Notes: a model not told the origin generated them from the sequence alone. DNA of 64,000 bases from JACPDI01 sp035463475 (GCA_035463475.1 DATHTE010000062.1:7104-71103), one strand, 5' to 3'. Positions 17,824 through 26,684 are shown, numbered from the stretch's first letter. Numbers and translations: made by a program.

Positions 17824-19156
17824 CCTCTTCGCGCTCTACCTGTTCGCCGTCGGATCCGCCGCCGCCTCGTTCCTGAAGACCCGCGGCGGCCTCTTCGAGC
17901 AGCTCGCATTGACGCTCGGAATTGGAGCTCTCATCAACTATTGTCTCGTCCTGTCTGGACAGCCGCTCTGGCGCGTGTTCATCGTGGGAGCAATCCTGGC
18001 CGCGTACGGGGTGGTCAGGATAAGCAGAGATCTGCGGAGCGACCCGGAGCGACAGGTGGGCCGGCCCGCGATGATCCTCTTCTCGCTTGCGTGTCTCCTG
18101 TACCTAGTCGCGGCCTACTACTTCCTGATCCTGTCTGAGCCTCTGTTTCGCTGGGACGCGCGCTCCGTGTGGTTCTTCAAGGCGCGCATGGTCTGGGCCG
18201 AAGGTGCGCTCAATCAGCACGCCGGATGGACCCATCCCTCGGTGGCGTTCTCGACGCCGGACTATCCGAATCTGATCCCGGTCATCGCCGCTCAACTCGC
18301 CTATCTGAAGGGATACTGGAACGAGTTCTTCCCAAAGGGCAGCCTGCTGGTGATGCTGGTGCCGCTGCTGTTGTGGGTGTTCAGTTTCCGCCGGGCCCGC
18401 CCGAGTTTCGTCCTGCTGCTTCTCGTCTCCTTCTTCAGCCTGGGCGCGTGGCTGTCGAACGGTTACATGGACGGGTACCTCGCGTTGTACGGCGGCGTGG
18501 CGCTGCTGACGTTCGGCCGCTACCTCGCCGACGCGCGTGACACGGACCTGTACTCGGGCATCTGCGCGTTGGGGATCGCCGCAGGCCTCAAGAACGAAGG
18601 CCTGCTGCTCGGCGCGTGCGTGATCGTGGCTCTCCTGCTGGTCTCGCTGCCCGCCACGCCGGGCATCAGGGCGCTGTGGAGGCGCGTCCGCGATGAGCCG
18701 CTCCTCTCGAGGGTCGTGCTCATCTCGATTGCACCGACGATCGTCTGGACAGGCTACAAAATCGCGTGGGGCCTCCGTGACGCGATGACGGCGGAGCCGA
18801 TGACAGGACTCTCGCGGCTTGCCACCCGGGCCGCCGACGGGTTCTCTCCGGGGTACATCCTGACCTTCATGGCCGCCCGCGCCACCGCGTTCTGGATGCT
18901 GCTCGCGCTGGTCGTCCTCGCGGGGGCGTTCTCGGTCTGGCGCGGCGTGACGATCCATCGCGGCGCCCTGCTGGCGACAGGTACCGCGGCGCTGTACTTC
19001 GGCGGCCTGTATCTCGCGTACTTGAGCAGCCCGGCAGACCTGTATTTCCATCTGTCCACGTCGGCGACACGGACGGTCACCGGCGCAGGCATGGCGTTGA
19101 TGGTGGGCCTTTTCTTTCTTCTGTCGGGTCTCGAGAAGGACGAGGCGGCTCGGTGA
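17807..19156 (+). CDS. Polytopic membrane protein, GT-C-like candidate
   Basis: A 449-residue protein with about ten to twelve hydrophobic helices. The start is TTG 17807, supported by GGAGG at 17792-17796, inside the end of the PA14 gene. The first large loop holds EPLFRWDARSVWFFKARMVW and PDYPNLIPVIAAQ. An acidic residue in this loop followed by an aromatic stretch is typical of lipid-sugar-dependent GT-C transferases, but no family signature is complete, so the activity is inferred. It sits between two PA14-containing membrane genes and overlaps the next by 4 bp, so the three products probably work together in envelope glycan assembly. Confidence 0.6.
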   Translation: MFIVLSLFALYLFAVGSAAASFLKTRGGLFEQLALTLGIGALINYCLVLSGQPLWRVFIVGAILAAYGVVRISRDLRSDPERQVGRPAMILFSLACLLYLVAAYYFLILSEPLFRWDARSVWFFKARMVWAEGALNQHAGWTHPSVAFSTPDYPNLIPVIAAQLAYLKGYWNEFFPKGSLLVMLVPLLLWVFSFRRARPSFVLLLLVSFFSLGAWLSNGYMDGYLALYGGVALLTFGRYLADARDTDLYSGICALGIAAGLKNEGLLLGACVIVALLLVSLPATPGIRALWRRVRDEPLLSRVVLISIAPTIVWTGYKIAWGLRDAMTAEPMTGLSRLATRAADGFSPGYILTFMAARATAFWMLLALVVLAGAFSVWRGVTIHRGALLATGTAALYFGGLYLAYLSSPADLYFHLSTSATRTVTGAGMALMVGLFFLLSGLEKDEAAR

Positions 19157-21726
19157 GGTCTCTCGTGCGCTGGTCCGGCTGGCGCCTGCCACAGCGTCAC
19201 ACGTGGCTGGCAGTCCTGATCTTCACCGCGCTCACGCTGCTCCTGGCATATCCGCTTTCGCTGCACCCGGCCACGCTGAGGTTTCCGACCGGGCCAGACG
19301 GCGATCTCGGGTGGTACCTGCTCGGGTGGAACACGCACGCGCTGTTCACCAAACCCTGGGCCATCTTCGACGCGAACATCTACTACCCGAACCGGCTGAC
19401 GCTCGCCTACGGCGAGAACATCATCGGCCTCGCCTTCTTTGCCGCGCCGGTGATCTGGCTGACGGACAACCTGCTGCTCGCGGCCAACTTCGTGTCGATC
19501 ACGTCGTGCATCCTGTGCGGTCTCGGGGCATACGTCCTGGGCCGTCGCGTCGGGCTGAGCGTGGCCGCCGCGGTGATCGCCGGGATCATCTTCGAATGCG
19601 CCCCGCCACGATTCTTCCGCATCGGGCAGGTCAATCTCTCGAGCGTGCAGTGGATCCCGTTCGGCCTCGCGGCGCTGCACGCGTATTTCGATGCGGGGCG
19701 AAGAAGCGGCTTGGTGCTGGCGGCGGCCTGCGTCTGCATCCAGGCACTGTCGAGCGGCCACGGCGCAGTGTTCATGGCAGCGACACTGCTCATCTTCGCG
19801 CTCTATCGCCTGCTGCTCGCCGAGCCGCTGCGCCCGGTGAAGTGGATCCGGGACCTCGGCGTCACGGGCGCGGTGCTGCTGGCGCTGCCGGTGCTCGTCT
19901 TCCTGCCGTATCGGGCGGTGCAACACGAAGTCGGCCTGAAGCGCGGTCTGGGCACCTGGATCGCCAACAACGAGTCGTTTTTCGCGTCACCCTCGCACCT
20001 GCACAGGTTCCTGCTCGATGCCGTGGGCCTGGAGGGGATCAATGCGAGGGCTGAGGCGTTTCTCTTCCCGGGGTTCCTCGCCATCGTCTTTGGGCTGGCG
20101 GCGTTCGACTGGAGGCGTGGCGGGCGGCTCGCGTGGGAATGGCGGCGGCCGGCCGCGTGGTGGAGCGCCCTCGCCGTCGGGGCTGAGGCCGCGATGATCG
20201 CCGTCGCGGCTGTGGCCGCCGTGCTGACCGCGGCAACGCTGATCCCGCTGAGGGGCGGGGCGATGCGGCTCGCCGATCTCCATGCGGCGCGCGTCGGCTG
20301 GATCGTCTGCGCGAGCGGCGCCGCCGCGGGCCTCGCAGCCCGGTGGTGGCTGCCGCGGCACATTGTCGCGCGCCACCAGAGACCGCTGCTCCTGCTCCTT
20401 GCCGCGGCATTCGGATGGATCCTGCTCACCGCCGGACGCCCGATGCTTCGCGCCGGCGATGGGATGGTCGCGGAGTACTTCACGAACGTGGAATGGACGG
20501 GTCCGCCGGCGTTCACGGTTGTGGACCCCCGGCCATCGGACGCCATCGCGACGGGGCGCTGGCCGAGAGGGGCACCGAGACAGTTCAGCGTTCGCTGGTT
20601 CGGCTTCCTCTCCGTGCCGCGCGCGGGCGTGTACCACTTCGCCACGCGTTCGGACGATGGATCGGAACTGATGGTGGACAACAGGCTCATCGTCGACAAC
20701 CGCGGCGCGCACTCGGCGGCGACCGTGCGCGGGAGCATTCGCCTCGATCAGGGGTCGCACCTCGTTGTGCTGCGCTACGTGCAGTACGGCGGCGACACGG
20801 CGTTGAACTGGTCCTGGTCCGACGACGGCGTGCGATACGCGGCCGTGCCTGCCTGGGCGTTGTCGGAGCGGCCCGCGGGGCTCGTCACGGTCATCGCTGC
20901 GCGAATCATGGACGCGGCCGTCTGGGTTCTCGCCGCGCTCGTCGTCCTCGCGGCCGCATGGTACGTGCGCGCGGCGCTCGCGGGCCGAGAGGCGTTGAGG
21001 CAGTGGGCGGACGCGCGACGGCGGGACGCGACCACCTTCTACGCGCTGCTCACGCTCATGATGCTGTGGCTCGCGCTCGGCCCGCCGTACGGCCTGTGGC
21101 AGTACGTGTACTCGCTGCCCGGGTTCAACTTCATTCGCGCCAACACCCGATTTACCCTGGTCGCCCTGCTCGGCATCGCGGTGCTCGCCGGTATGGGCTT
21201 CGACCGGATCGCCCGCCGGCTGCCGCGTCGCAGTCGCCTTCTCCTGGCGACGGCGGCCGCCGCGGTGCTGGTGGCCGAGTATGCGGCGATGCCGATGGCG
21301 AGCCAGCCGGCCCGCGTCGACATTCCGGCCGTCGATCGATGGCTCGATGGCCGGCCGAAGCCGTTCGTGGTGGCCGAAGTGCCGGTGCACAACGCCGAGA
21401 CCCAGCTCGGCCGCTTCGAGCGACAGGAGGCGACGTACATGATCCACTCGACGGCGCACTGGCAGAAGACCGTGCACGGCTACAGCGGCTGGCGGAGCAG
21501 CCTCCACCACCAGCTGTATTCGGAGATGCAGACCTTTCCCGACGAGACGAGCGTCAACGCGCTCTTGAACCTCGGCGTGACGTACGTGGTCGTGCACACC
21601 GAACTGTACGCGCCGGACGAGTGGAGCAGACTCGAGAAACGCCTGGAGCAGTTCTCGCCGCGGCTGCGGCTCGAGCACGTGGAAGGAACGGGGCGCGTCT
21701 ATTCGTTGCACACCCCACCGGGGTGA
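19153..21726 (+). CDS. Large GT-C-like membrane protein with inserted PA14 module
   Basis: An 857-residue protein starting at a GTG that overlaps the previous stop by 4 bp. Residues 1-320 and 628-857 form a polytopic membrane protein with a C-terminal soluble part. These two segments align with the 550-residue protein at 42438-44090 (LFPGFLAIVFGLAAF and NTRFTLVALLGIAVLAGMG are shared landmarks). Between them, residues ~321-627 form an extra block of membrane helices around a PA14 domain (~437-556; MVAEYF, FSVRWFGFLSVPRAGVYHF, SDDGSEL, VDNRGAH). PA14 commonly binds glycans, so it may sense or position the acceptor sugar chain outside the membrane. The donor and product are unknown. Confidence 0.65.
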   Translation: MRSLVRWSGWRLPQRHTWLAVLIFTALTLLLAYPLSLHPATLRFPTGPDGDLGWYLLGWNTHALFTKPWAIFDANIYYPNRLTLAYGENIIGLAFFAAPVIWLTDNLLLAANFVSITSCILCGLGAYVLGRRVGLSVAAAVIAGIIFECAPPRFFRIGQVNLSSVQWIPFGLAALHAYFDAGRRSGLVLAAACVCIQALSSGHGAVFMAATLLIFALYRLLLAEPLRPVKWIRDLGVTGAVLLALPVLVFLPYRAVQHEVGLKRGLGTWIANNESFFASPSHLHRFLLDAVGLEGINARAEAFLFPGFLAIVFGLAAFDWRRGGRLAWEWRRPAAWWSALAVGAEAAMIAVAAVAAVLTAATLIPLRGGAMRLADLHAARVGWIVCASGAAAGLAARWWLPRHIVARHQRPLLLLLAAAFGWILLTAGRPMLRAGDGMVAEYFTNVEWTGPPAFTVVDPRPSDAIATGRWPRGAPRQFSVRWFGFLSVPRAGVYHFATRSDDGSELMVDNRLIVDNRGAHSAATVRGSIRLDQGSHLVVLRYVQYGGDTALNWSWSDDGVRYAAVPAWALSERPAGLVTVIAARIMDAAVWVLAALVVLAAAWYVRAALAGREALRQWADARRRDATTFYALLTLMMLWLALGPPYGLWQYVYSLPGFNFIRANTRFTLVALLGIAVLAGMGFDRIARRLPRRSRLLLATAAAAVLVAEYAAMPMASQPARVDIPAVDRWLDGRPKPFVVAEVPVHNAETQLGRFERQEATYMIHSTAHWQKTVHGYSGWRSSLHHQLYSEMQTFPDETSVNALLNLGVTYVVVHTELYAPDEWSRLEKRLEQFSPRLRLEHVEGTGRVYSLHTPPG

Positions 21727-21761
21727 CCTGCACCGCGGTAGCCTGCACAACGGCAACTGGT

Positions 21762-21978
21762 AATCGGGGAAATCGGGTAATCGCACGATCGGCAATCGGG
21801 CCATCGCCAATCGGGTAGTTGGATCGTTCATCGGGTGATCGGGTGATCGCGGTTGCCCGATTGCCGACGGCTACCCGATTTGATTGCAGATTGGCCGATT
21901 CCCCGATGCAACTACCCGATTACCCGATTCCCGATTACCCGATCGTGCCATGACCCGATCGCCCGATTATCGGTTATC
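21762..21978. repeat. Inverted array of degenerate ATCGGG / CCCGAT words
   Basis: From 21762 to about 21850 the sequence carries six to eight copies of (TA)ATCGGG(TAATC)-like words. From about 21855 to 21978 it carries about ten copies of the reverse complement (ACCCGATT). The whole stretch is an imperfect inverted repeat of ~215 bp centred near 21852, between the stops of two convergent genes. Unit length and spacing vary, so it is not a CRISPR. It can fold into a long branched hairpin and may act as a bidirectional terminator, or be a decayed repetitive element. Confidence 0.75.
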
Positions 21979-21991
21979 AATCGCGCAGGTA

Positions 21992-23017
21992 TCAGTACTT
22001 CAGCGCCAGCTCGATCGCGTCCAGCTTGAAGCGCGAGATCAAGTCGTACCACTCGCGCACGCTGATCTTTCGCATGTTTCGTATCTGCTTCCGCTTCGAC
22101 AGCATGCGCGGCATCCGCACGGTCGCCGCCACCCACGCTTGAATGATCAGCACGAACAGGCGCGGGAGCGAATACTCCTTCACGAATTCCGACGACAGGC
22201 CCTGGTGGGTGTGGACGGCGTAGCCCTGCATGGCGTAGCGGTTCAGCGTGAACAGCGGCGACACGAAGACGAGAAACCGCGGCATCCACTTCCAGAGGCA
22301 GTACAAGCGGTTTCGCTCGACGTGGTAGGCCTTGAACACGGAGTAGTTCCCGGCGCTCGAGGACTTCCGGTGACGGACGCGCGCGGTCGGCACGTACCAG
22401 CACTTCCAGCCCGCGAGTTGCGCCCGCACGCCGAGGTCGAGGTCCTCGAGATAGCAGAAGAAGTCCTCGTCGAAGCCGCCGACGTGATCGAGCATGGCCT
22501 TCCGCATCGCGCACGCGCACCCGTGACCGGCCAGCACTTCCTCCGCGCGATCGTACTGCCCGAGGTCTTTCTCCTCCCATCCCCTCGACCGGCAGACCCC
22601 GTCGGGATAGAGGAGCAGGCCGACCGAATCGAAGAAATTCGGCTGATCGGCCTGGACGATCCGGCACGCAAGCTGCCCTGTCTCGGGCTTGTCGGCGACG
22701 AACCGCATCAGCTCGCTGATCGTGTCGGGATCGCAGACCGCATCCGGGTTCAGCAGGAAGACCCACTCCCCACGGGCGGCGGCGAACCCGATGTTGTTGC
22801 CGCCGGCGAACCCCTCGTTCTTCTTGTTGCGTATGACGACGAGCTTGTCTCCGAAGCGAGCTTCGGCGGCCTCCGCGGACGCATCGGTCGAGGCGTTGTC
22901 CACCAGGATGACTTCGAGTGCCGGATACGTCTGGGCGAACAGCGACGCGAGCGCGTCCTGCAGTATCGTGCCGCCGTTCCAGTTGACCACGATCGCGCTG
23001 ACGAGCGAGGTCGTCAC
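21992..23017 (-). CDS. GT2 glycosyltransferase (rhamnosyltransferase-like)
   Basis: A 341-residue GT-A enzyme. Motifs are IVVNWNGG, VDNASTDAS, NEGFAGGNNIGF, FLLNPDA and GGFDEDFFCYLEDLDLG, the usual pattern of WbbL-type rhamnosyl and related transferases. A hydrophobic C-terminal region (PRFLVFVSPLF; LFVLIIQAWVAATV) suggests membrane association. The start is GTG 23017, which overlaps the methyltransferase stop by 4 bp (GTGA). It likely adds a sugar to a lipid-linked surface glycan at the inner membrane face. The donor is not determined. Confidence 0.88.
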   Translation of the reverse strand: MTTSLVSAIVVNWNGGTILQDALASLFAQTYPALEVILVDNASTDASAEAAEARFGDKLVVIRNKKNEGFAGGNNIGFAAARGEWVFLLNPDAVCDPDTISELMRFVADKPETGQLACRIVQADQPNFFDSVGLLLYPDGVCRSRGWEEKDLGQYDRAEEVLAGHGCACAMRKAMLDHVGGFDEDFFCYLEDLDLGVRAQLAGWKCWYVPTARVRHRKSSSAGNYSVFKAYHVERNRLYCLWKWMPRFLVFVSPLFTLNRYAMQGYAVHTHQGLSSEFVKEYSLPRLFVLIIQAWVAATVRMPRMLSKRKQIRNMRKISVREWYDLISRFKLDAIELALKY

Positions 23018-23664
23018 GCGCCCCCCTCCGACCGGTGCGCGTCCGCTCGCGGCTTCACGCTGACGACGACGAATTCGTTGTAGGTGAAGAGCGGGCCGGC
23101 GAAGCGGGGGAACGGAAACGAGTACGCGTGTTCCACCGTATACCCCAATCGGCCGGACACGCGCGACAGGCGCTCGAAGTCCATGAACTCGACGTGCGTC
23201 CGATCGCTTCTGAACCCCGCTTCCTGCGGACAGATCAGGATCAGCCGCCCTTCCGGCCGGACCAGCGACTCGTACTCCCGGAGGAGCGCGAGCACCTGCT
23301 CCTCCGCCATGTGCTCCGCGACGTGCGCCAGGAGGAGCGAGTCGAAGCGGCCGGAACGGTTGAACTCCGTGGAGCGCCGGAATTCGGACGGTGTGAACGC
23401 GATGAACCCGCGCGCCCTCGCGGCGCGCACGCAGTGTTCGTTGGTATCGACGCCAACCCCGCGCCCGCCGAGGTGCTGGAGGTTCCGTCCGATCCCGCAG
23501 CCGAGATCGAGCGTGAACCCCGGGCGAAGCCGTCGGAGGTTCCAGCGGAACGGCGCCTGGACGTCGAGCCACCGTTTCCATCGGGCGGTCTGCAGCGCGA
23601 TCAGCCGCTCAGCGTAATCCTCGCCGCGCGTCGCGGCGCCTGCCGGTTCCACTCCCGGCATCAT
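23014..23664 (-). CDS. SAM-dependent methyltransferase (class I)
   Basis: A 216-residue enzyme with LDLGCGIGRNLQHL (SAM loop), VGVDTNEHCV (acidic motif II) and HVAEHM (post-motif typical of UbiG/BioC-like methyltransferases). The target is unknown. Translational coupling to a GT2 gene suggests a sugar or glycolipid substrate in the surface-glycan pathway, such as capping a chain end. It is the first gene of a two-gene operon. Confidence 0.85.
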   Translation of the reverse strand: MMPGVEPAGAATRGEDYAERLIALQTARWKRWLDVQAPFRWNLRRLRPGFTLDLGCGIGRNLQHLGGRGVGVDTNEHCVRAARARGFIAFTPSEFRRSTEFNRSGRFDSLLLAHVAEHMAEEQVLALLREYESLVRPEGRLILICPQEAGFRSDRTHVEFMDFERLSRVSGRLGYTVEHAYSFPFPRFAGPLFTYNEFVVVSVKPRADAHRSEGGA

Positions 23665-23692
23665 ACACAGAGGCGCGGCGGAGCCGGCAACG

Positions 23693-24340
23693 TCAGGCGG
23701 GCCGCGAGGCCTGGTAGTACGACACTCGTCCGAAGAGCGTGTCCCGGTGGCCGGCGATCCTGGCTTCGCCGAAGCCGGCGCCGGCGATCATCGCGAGAAT
23801 CCGGCTGTCCGTGTTCTCCTTCAACTGGGAATGGGAATGAAGCAGCCGCGCGATGAGACCCGGCGCACTCCCCTCGGGCTCGGCGAAGTCCATCATCTCG
23901 AGGCGTCCGCCCGGTTTGAGCACTCGGCGGATCTCGCGGAGCGTGGGCGCTCTCTCGTCGCGCGGCAGGTGGTGGAACATCATCGACGAGAACACGCGAT
24001 CGAAGGTCCCGTCGGGATGATCGAGGGCGTCCGAGAAACCCTGCTCGAACCGGATGCTGACGCCGGCCCGCTCCGCCTTCCGCCTGGCGCGCGCGAGCGC
24101 TCTCGGATCTGGATCGAGCCCGATCACTTCCACCTGCGGGTGGAGACGCTTGACGAGGAGCGCCAGCGTGCCGGTGCCGCACCCGACGTCGAGAACACGG
24201 TACGACGGACGAAGCTCCGCCTGATCGAGCAGCGCCCGGCCTGCTTTCTCGGCGCCGATCAGCTTCGTCAGCGGGTCATACAGCGGCAGGAACCAGTTGT
24301 GGCCTGCCGCCGGGAGATACCTCCGTTCCGATTGCGCCAT
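23693..24340 (-). CDS. SAM-dependent methyltransferase, UbiE/ArsM-like class I fold
   Basis: A 215-residue protein. VLDVGCGTGTLALL is the SAM loop, VIGLDPDPRAL is motif II and MMFHHLPRDE a UbiE-like motif, followed by EIRRVLKPGGRLEMMDF. Family members methylate quinones, arsenite, lipids and other small molecules, so the substrate is open. It lies 28 bp upstream of the previous methyltransferase gene on the same strand and may be cotranscribed. Its N-terminus (HNWFLPLYDPLTKLIG) resembles that of phospholipid and quinone methyltransferases. Confidence 0.82.
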   Translation of the reverse strand: MAQSERRYLPAAGHNWFLPLYDPLTKLIGAEKAGRALLDQAELRPSYRVLDVGCGTGTLALLVKRLHPQVEVIGLDPDPRALARARRKAERAGVSIRFEQGFSDALDHPDGTFDRVFSSMMFHHLPRDERAPTLREIRRVLKPGGRLEMMDFAEPEGSAPGLIARLLHSHSQLKENTDSRILAMIAGAGFGEARIAGHRDTLFGRVSYYQASRPA

Positions 24341-24415
24341 CGACCTTCATCATCTCGTATTCGGAGTCACACGGCCAGGCAGATGGCTATTCCCCGGGAG
24401 AGCGGCCGAACATCG

Positions 24416-25147
24416 TCAAGCGTTCCGCCGGCGCCGTCGCAGCGCGGCCGCGAAAAGGCCCGACCCGATGAGCGCGAGCGACGCCGGCTCCGGCACGGGG
24501 ACTTCCCCTGCTCCGTCACCGGGATCGAACGGATCGCCGAAGAGCCGTCCGTTGAGGCCGATGGTCATGCCCTGTCCGCGCCGCAGGATCGGGTCGGTGG
24601 TGTTGATCAGCAGCGCGACCCCGCTCGCGCCCGCGGCCACCCCGTCCACGTAGATCGGACCGTCTCCATAGCCGGCCGTGCTGTCCTTTCTGATCTCGAG
24701 CAACAGGTTGCCCATCCGCGGATCGAACGAGAAGCCACCGGCAACCGGCAGCGTGAGGGTCCCAAGCAGGCCGTTGCTGAACCCCGTCTCGAAGCCGTCG
24801 ACCGTCCAGTCAAAGACGAGCCGGCTGTCGGCGCCCACGTTCTGGTCGAACGCTGCCGTAATCGTGGCGGATGAGAGCGGTGTGGTGGACAGGTAGAACC
24901 GGTAGCGCGTCGGCTCGACCCAGGGACCCTCCGAATTGTTGGTGGTGTTGAAGAAGGTCAGCGACTCGATAGTGATCGCGCTGGGAAACAGGGGGGCGTC
25001 GAATACCTGCTGCAGCCGCGTGCCGCACTCGAACGGCGCGCAGATGCCGACGCCGGGCTGCGGCTGGGGAATGACGATCTCATCCGCCATCGCAGGGGCA
25101 CTGGCGACACACAGCAGGGCAACGACGAGGGGGGCACGCATGACCAT
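24416..25147 (-). CDS. PEP-CTERM sorting-domain exported protein
   Basis: A 243-residue secreted protein. It has a signal peptide (MRAPLVVALLCVASAPAMA), then a beta-rich body without a recognised domain. The C-terminus is the complete PEP-CTERM signal: VPEPASLALIGSG, a hydrophobic helix and a final RRRRRNA basic cluster. Such proteins are cleaved by exosortase and attached to or released into the envelope, and are linked to exopolysaccharide loci. The start ATG 25147 has GGAGG upstream; a second ATG lies six bases in. Exosortase is not in this window. The gene is next to glycan methyltransferases, fitting that link. Confidence 0.88.
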   Translation of the reverse strand: MVMRAPLVVALLCVASAPAMADEIVIPQPQPGVGICAPFECGTRLQQVFDAPLFPSAITIESLTFFNTTNNSEGPWVEPTRYRFYLSTTPLSSATITAAFDQNVGADSRLVFDWTVDGFETGFSNGLLGTLTLPVAGGFSFDPRMGNLLLEIRKDSTAGYGDGPIYVDGVAAGASGVALLINTTDPILRRGQGMTIGLNGRLFGDPFDPGDGAGEVPVPEPASLALIGSGLFAAALRRRRRNA

Positions 25148-25337
25148 GGCAGGAGACCTCCGATGCGCGGGGGAGCAACGGGCGTGCCCGGACGTTTCCG
25201 AGGCCAGTCGGAAGCGCGCCGCTCACATGCGCGCTACGAGTTCTGGAATCCGGAAGAACGCCGGACGCGCCTGGGCGGTGCCGCGCGGCTGAGGTCTGGT
25301 GGCCCGAGTCGGCCGGCGGTACGGTACACTTTCCCGA

Positions 25338-25613
25338 ATGACTGATCCGGCGCATGCGCGACCTGGCCGCAACGAGCCGTGTCACTGTGGGTCCGGCCGC
25401 AAGTACAAACACTGCTGTCTCGCGAAGGATGAGGCCGCGGCAGCGGCGGCGCGGGCGAAAGCCTCAACCGAAGCGGCCGCCCAACCGATTGACGCGGCGC
25501 CGTCGCGCGCGACGCGCCCACCCAAGCACCAGACCGAGCAGCCGTGGAAGGCGAAGACGTCGCGCGGCTTCGTCCCGCGCACGCGCACGCCCCGCAAAGT
25601 GGGCGGCAGTTAG
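25338..25613 (+). CDS. SEC-C zinc-motif protein
   Basis: A 91-residue protein. Residues ~10-28 read GRNEPCHCGSGRKYKHCC, the SEC-C motif found at the end of SecA and in many small proteins, which binds one zinc. The rest is Ala-rich then basic (KTSRGFVPRTRTPRK) with no domain. Stand-alone SEC-C proteins may act with SecB or the ribosome, but their functions are mostly unknown. The start was placed at ATG 25338 because the motif lies just downstream and the upstream frame has no homology. Confidence 0.8.
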   Translation: MTDPAHARPGRNEPCHCGSGRKYKHCCLAKDEAAAAAARAKASTEAAAQPIDAAPSRATRPPKHQTEQPWKAKTSRGFVPRTRTPRKVGGS

Positions 25614-25737
25614 CCCGCACGCTCAGCGCGCGTCCCAAATGCCGCCCGCATGCACGACGCACCTCTCCTGATCAACATAGCCCTGGCGCTCGGGTATGCG
25701 CTGCTCGGCGGGCCTCGGGGTGCGTTATGCTTCGCCA

Positions 25738-26253
25738 ATGGCGAAGCTCACTGATGTCTTCTCCGCGCAACTGGAACGCGAGGCCGCCATTTCGCGCCGC
25801 GTGCTCGAGCGCGTCCCCGAGGGGCGGCCGGACTGGAAACCCCACGAGAAGTCGATGCCGCTCGGCTACCTCTCGACGCTCGTGGCCATGATGCCTTCCT
25901 GGGTGGCCATGGCGGTGACGCAGGACGAGCTCGATATCAATCCGGCGGGCGGGTCCGCCCCGAAACCGCCCGAATGGCGCACCACCCGCGAGTTGCTGCA
26001 GGCGCACGACGAGTCGGTGGCGAAGGGGCGTGCTGCGCTTCGGGCCACCACGGACGAGCACCTCATGACGTCCTGGCGGCTCCTCGCGTCGGGGCAGGTC
26101 GTCCTGGAGAACCCGCGGCACGTCGTCATCGCCGACACGTACACGCATCTCGCCCATCACCGCGGGCAACTCACGGTCTATCTGCGGCTCAACGGCGCGC
26201 CCGTGCCGTCGATCTATGGACCGTCTGCGGATGAGCGTTCCTTCGGGGGGTGA
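25738..26253 (+). CDS. DinB-fold protein
   Basis: A 171-residue four-helix protein. The C-terminal metal motif THLAHHRGQLTVYLRLNG (H-x3-H-R-G) is that of the DinB/YfiT superfamily, whose members include bacillithiol and mycothiol S-transferases. The third metal histidine, normally in the second helix before a Trp, is not obvious here: the matching segment reads LVAMMPSW. Metal binding may therefore be altered. The function is not known. It overlaps the next gene by 23 bp, so the two form a small operon. Confidence 0.8.
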   Translation: MAKLTDVFSAQLEREAAISRRVLERVPEGRPDWKPHEKSMPLGYLSTLVAMMPSWVAMAVTQDELDINPAGGSAPKPPEWRTTRELLQAHDESVAKGRAALRATTDEHLMTSWRLLASGQVVLENPRHVVIADTYTHLAHHRGQLTVYLRLNGAPVPSIYGPSADERSFGG

Positions 26254-26668
26254 CGAGACCCGCCTGGCGTATGACGAGTTGTACGTCTACGCCATGGAGC
26301 GCGGCGGCGCGTCGTTCGCCCTGCAGCACGTCGTCGACGCGTTCGCCGCGCAGACCGCGTCGGAGAACACCAGCCCGATCGGCATCACGTTCGCCCTTGT
26401 CGGCCTGTACCTGCATGTCGAACGGCAGTGCTCTGGAAGGCAGGTGCAGCGGGTGCACATGCAGCTTGGCCGCCAGAAGAGAAGATGGCCGGCGATCGCG
26501 CTTCCTCGCGATCGCGGACGCATGACGGCGGCAGACGTCATGGGCACCCCGCCGGGACCCGACCGGGATCGCGCCATCGACGCGTGGTGCCAGTCCGTGT
26601 GGGCAGCCTACGACGCGAGCCGTCAGACGATCGTCGAGCTTCTGCGGGAGCGGCGAATCATCGAGTAG
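26231..26668 (+). CDS. DUF5946-family protein
   Basis: A 145-residue protein of unknown function. It matches the family pattern I recall for DUF5946: YDELYVYAME, then HVVDAFAAQ, GITFALVGLYLHVE, GRQVQRVHMQL, a Trp-Pro and a final DAWCQSVWAAY. The start is uncertain: ATG 26231 overlaps the DinB gene by 23 bp, and an alternative ATG is at 26216. It is rich in His and aromatic residues, so a metal site is possible, but none is proven. Confidence 0.7.
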   Translation: MSVPSGGDETRLAYDELYVYAMERGGASFALQHVVDAFAAQTASENTSPIGITFALVGLYLHVERQCSGRQVQRVHMQLGRQKRRWPAIALPRDRGRMTAADVMGTPPGPDRDRAIDAWCQSVWAAYDASRQTIVELLRERRIIE

Positions 26669-26684
26669 GAGCGCCGGCCGCGCT

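Noticed and set aside
21762..21978. CRISPR array
   Set aside because: Repeats are 6-11 nt, degenerate, inverted and unevenly spaced, with no spacers and no cas genes.
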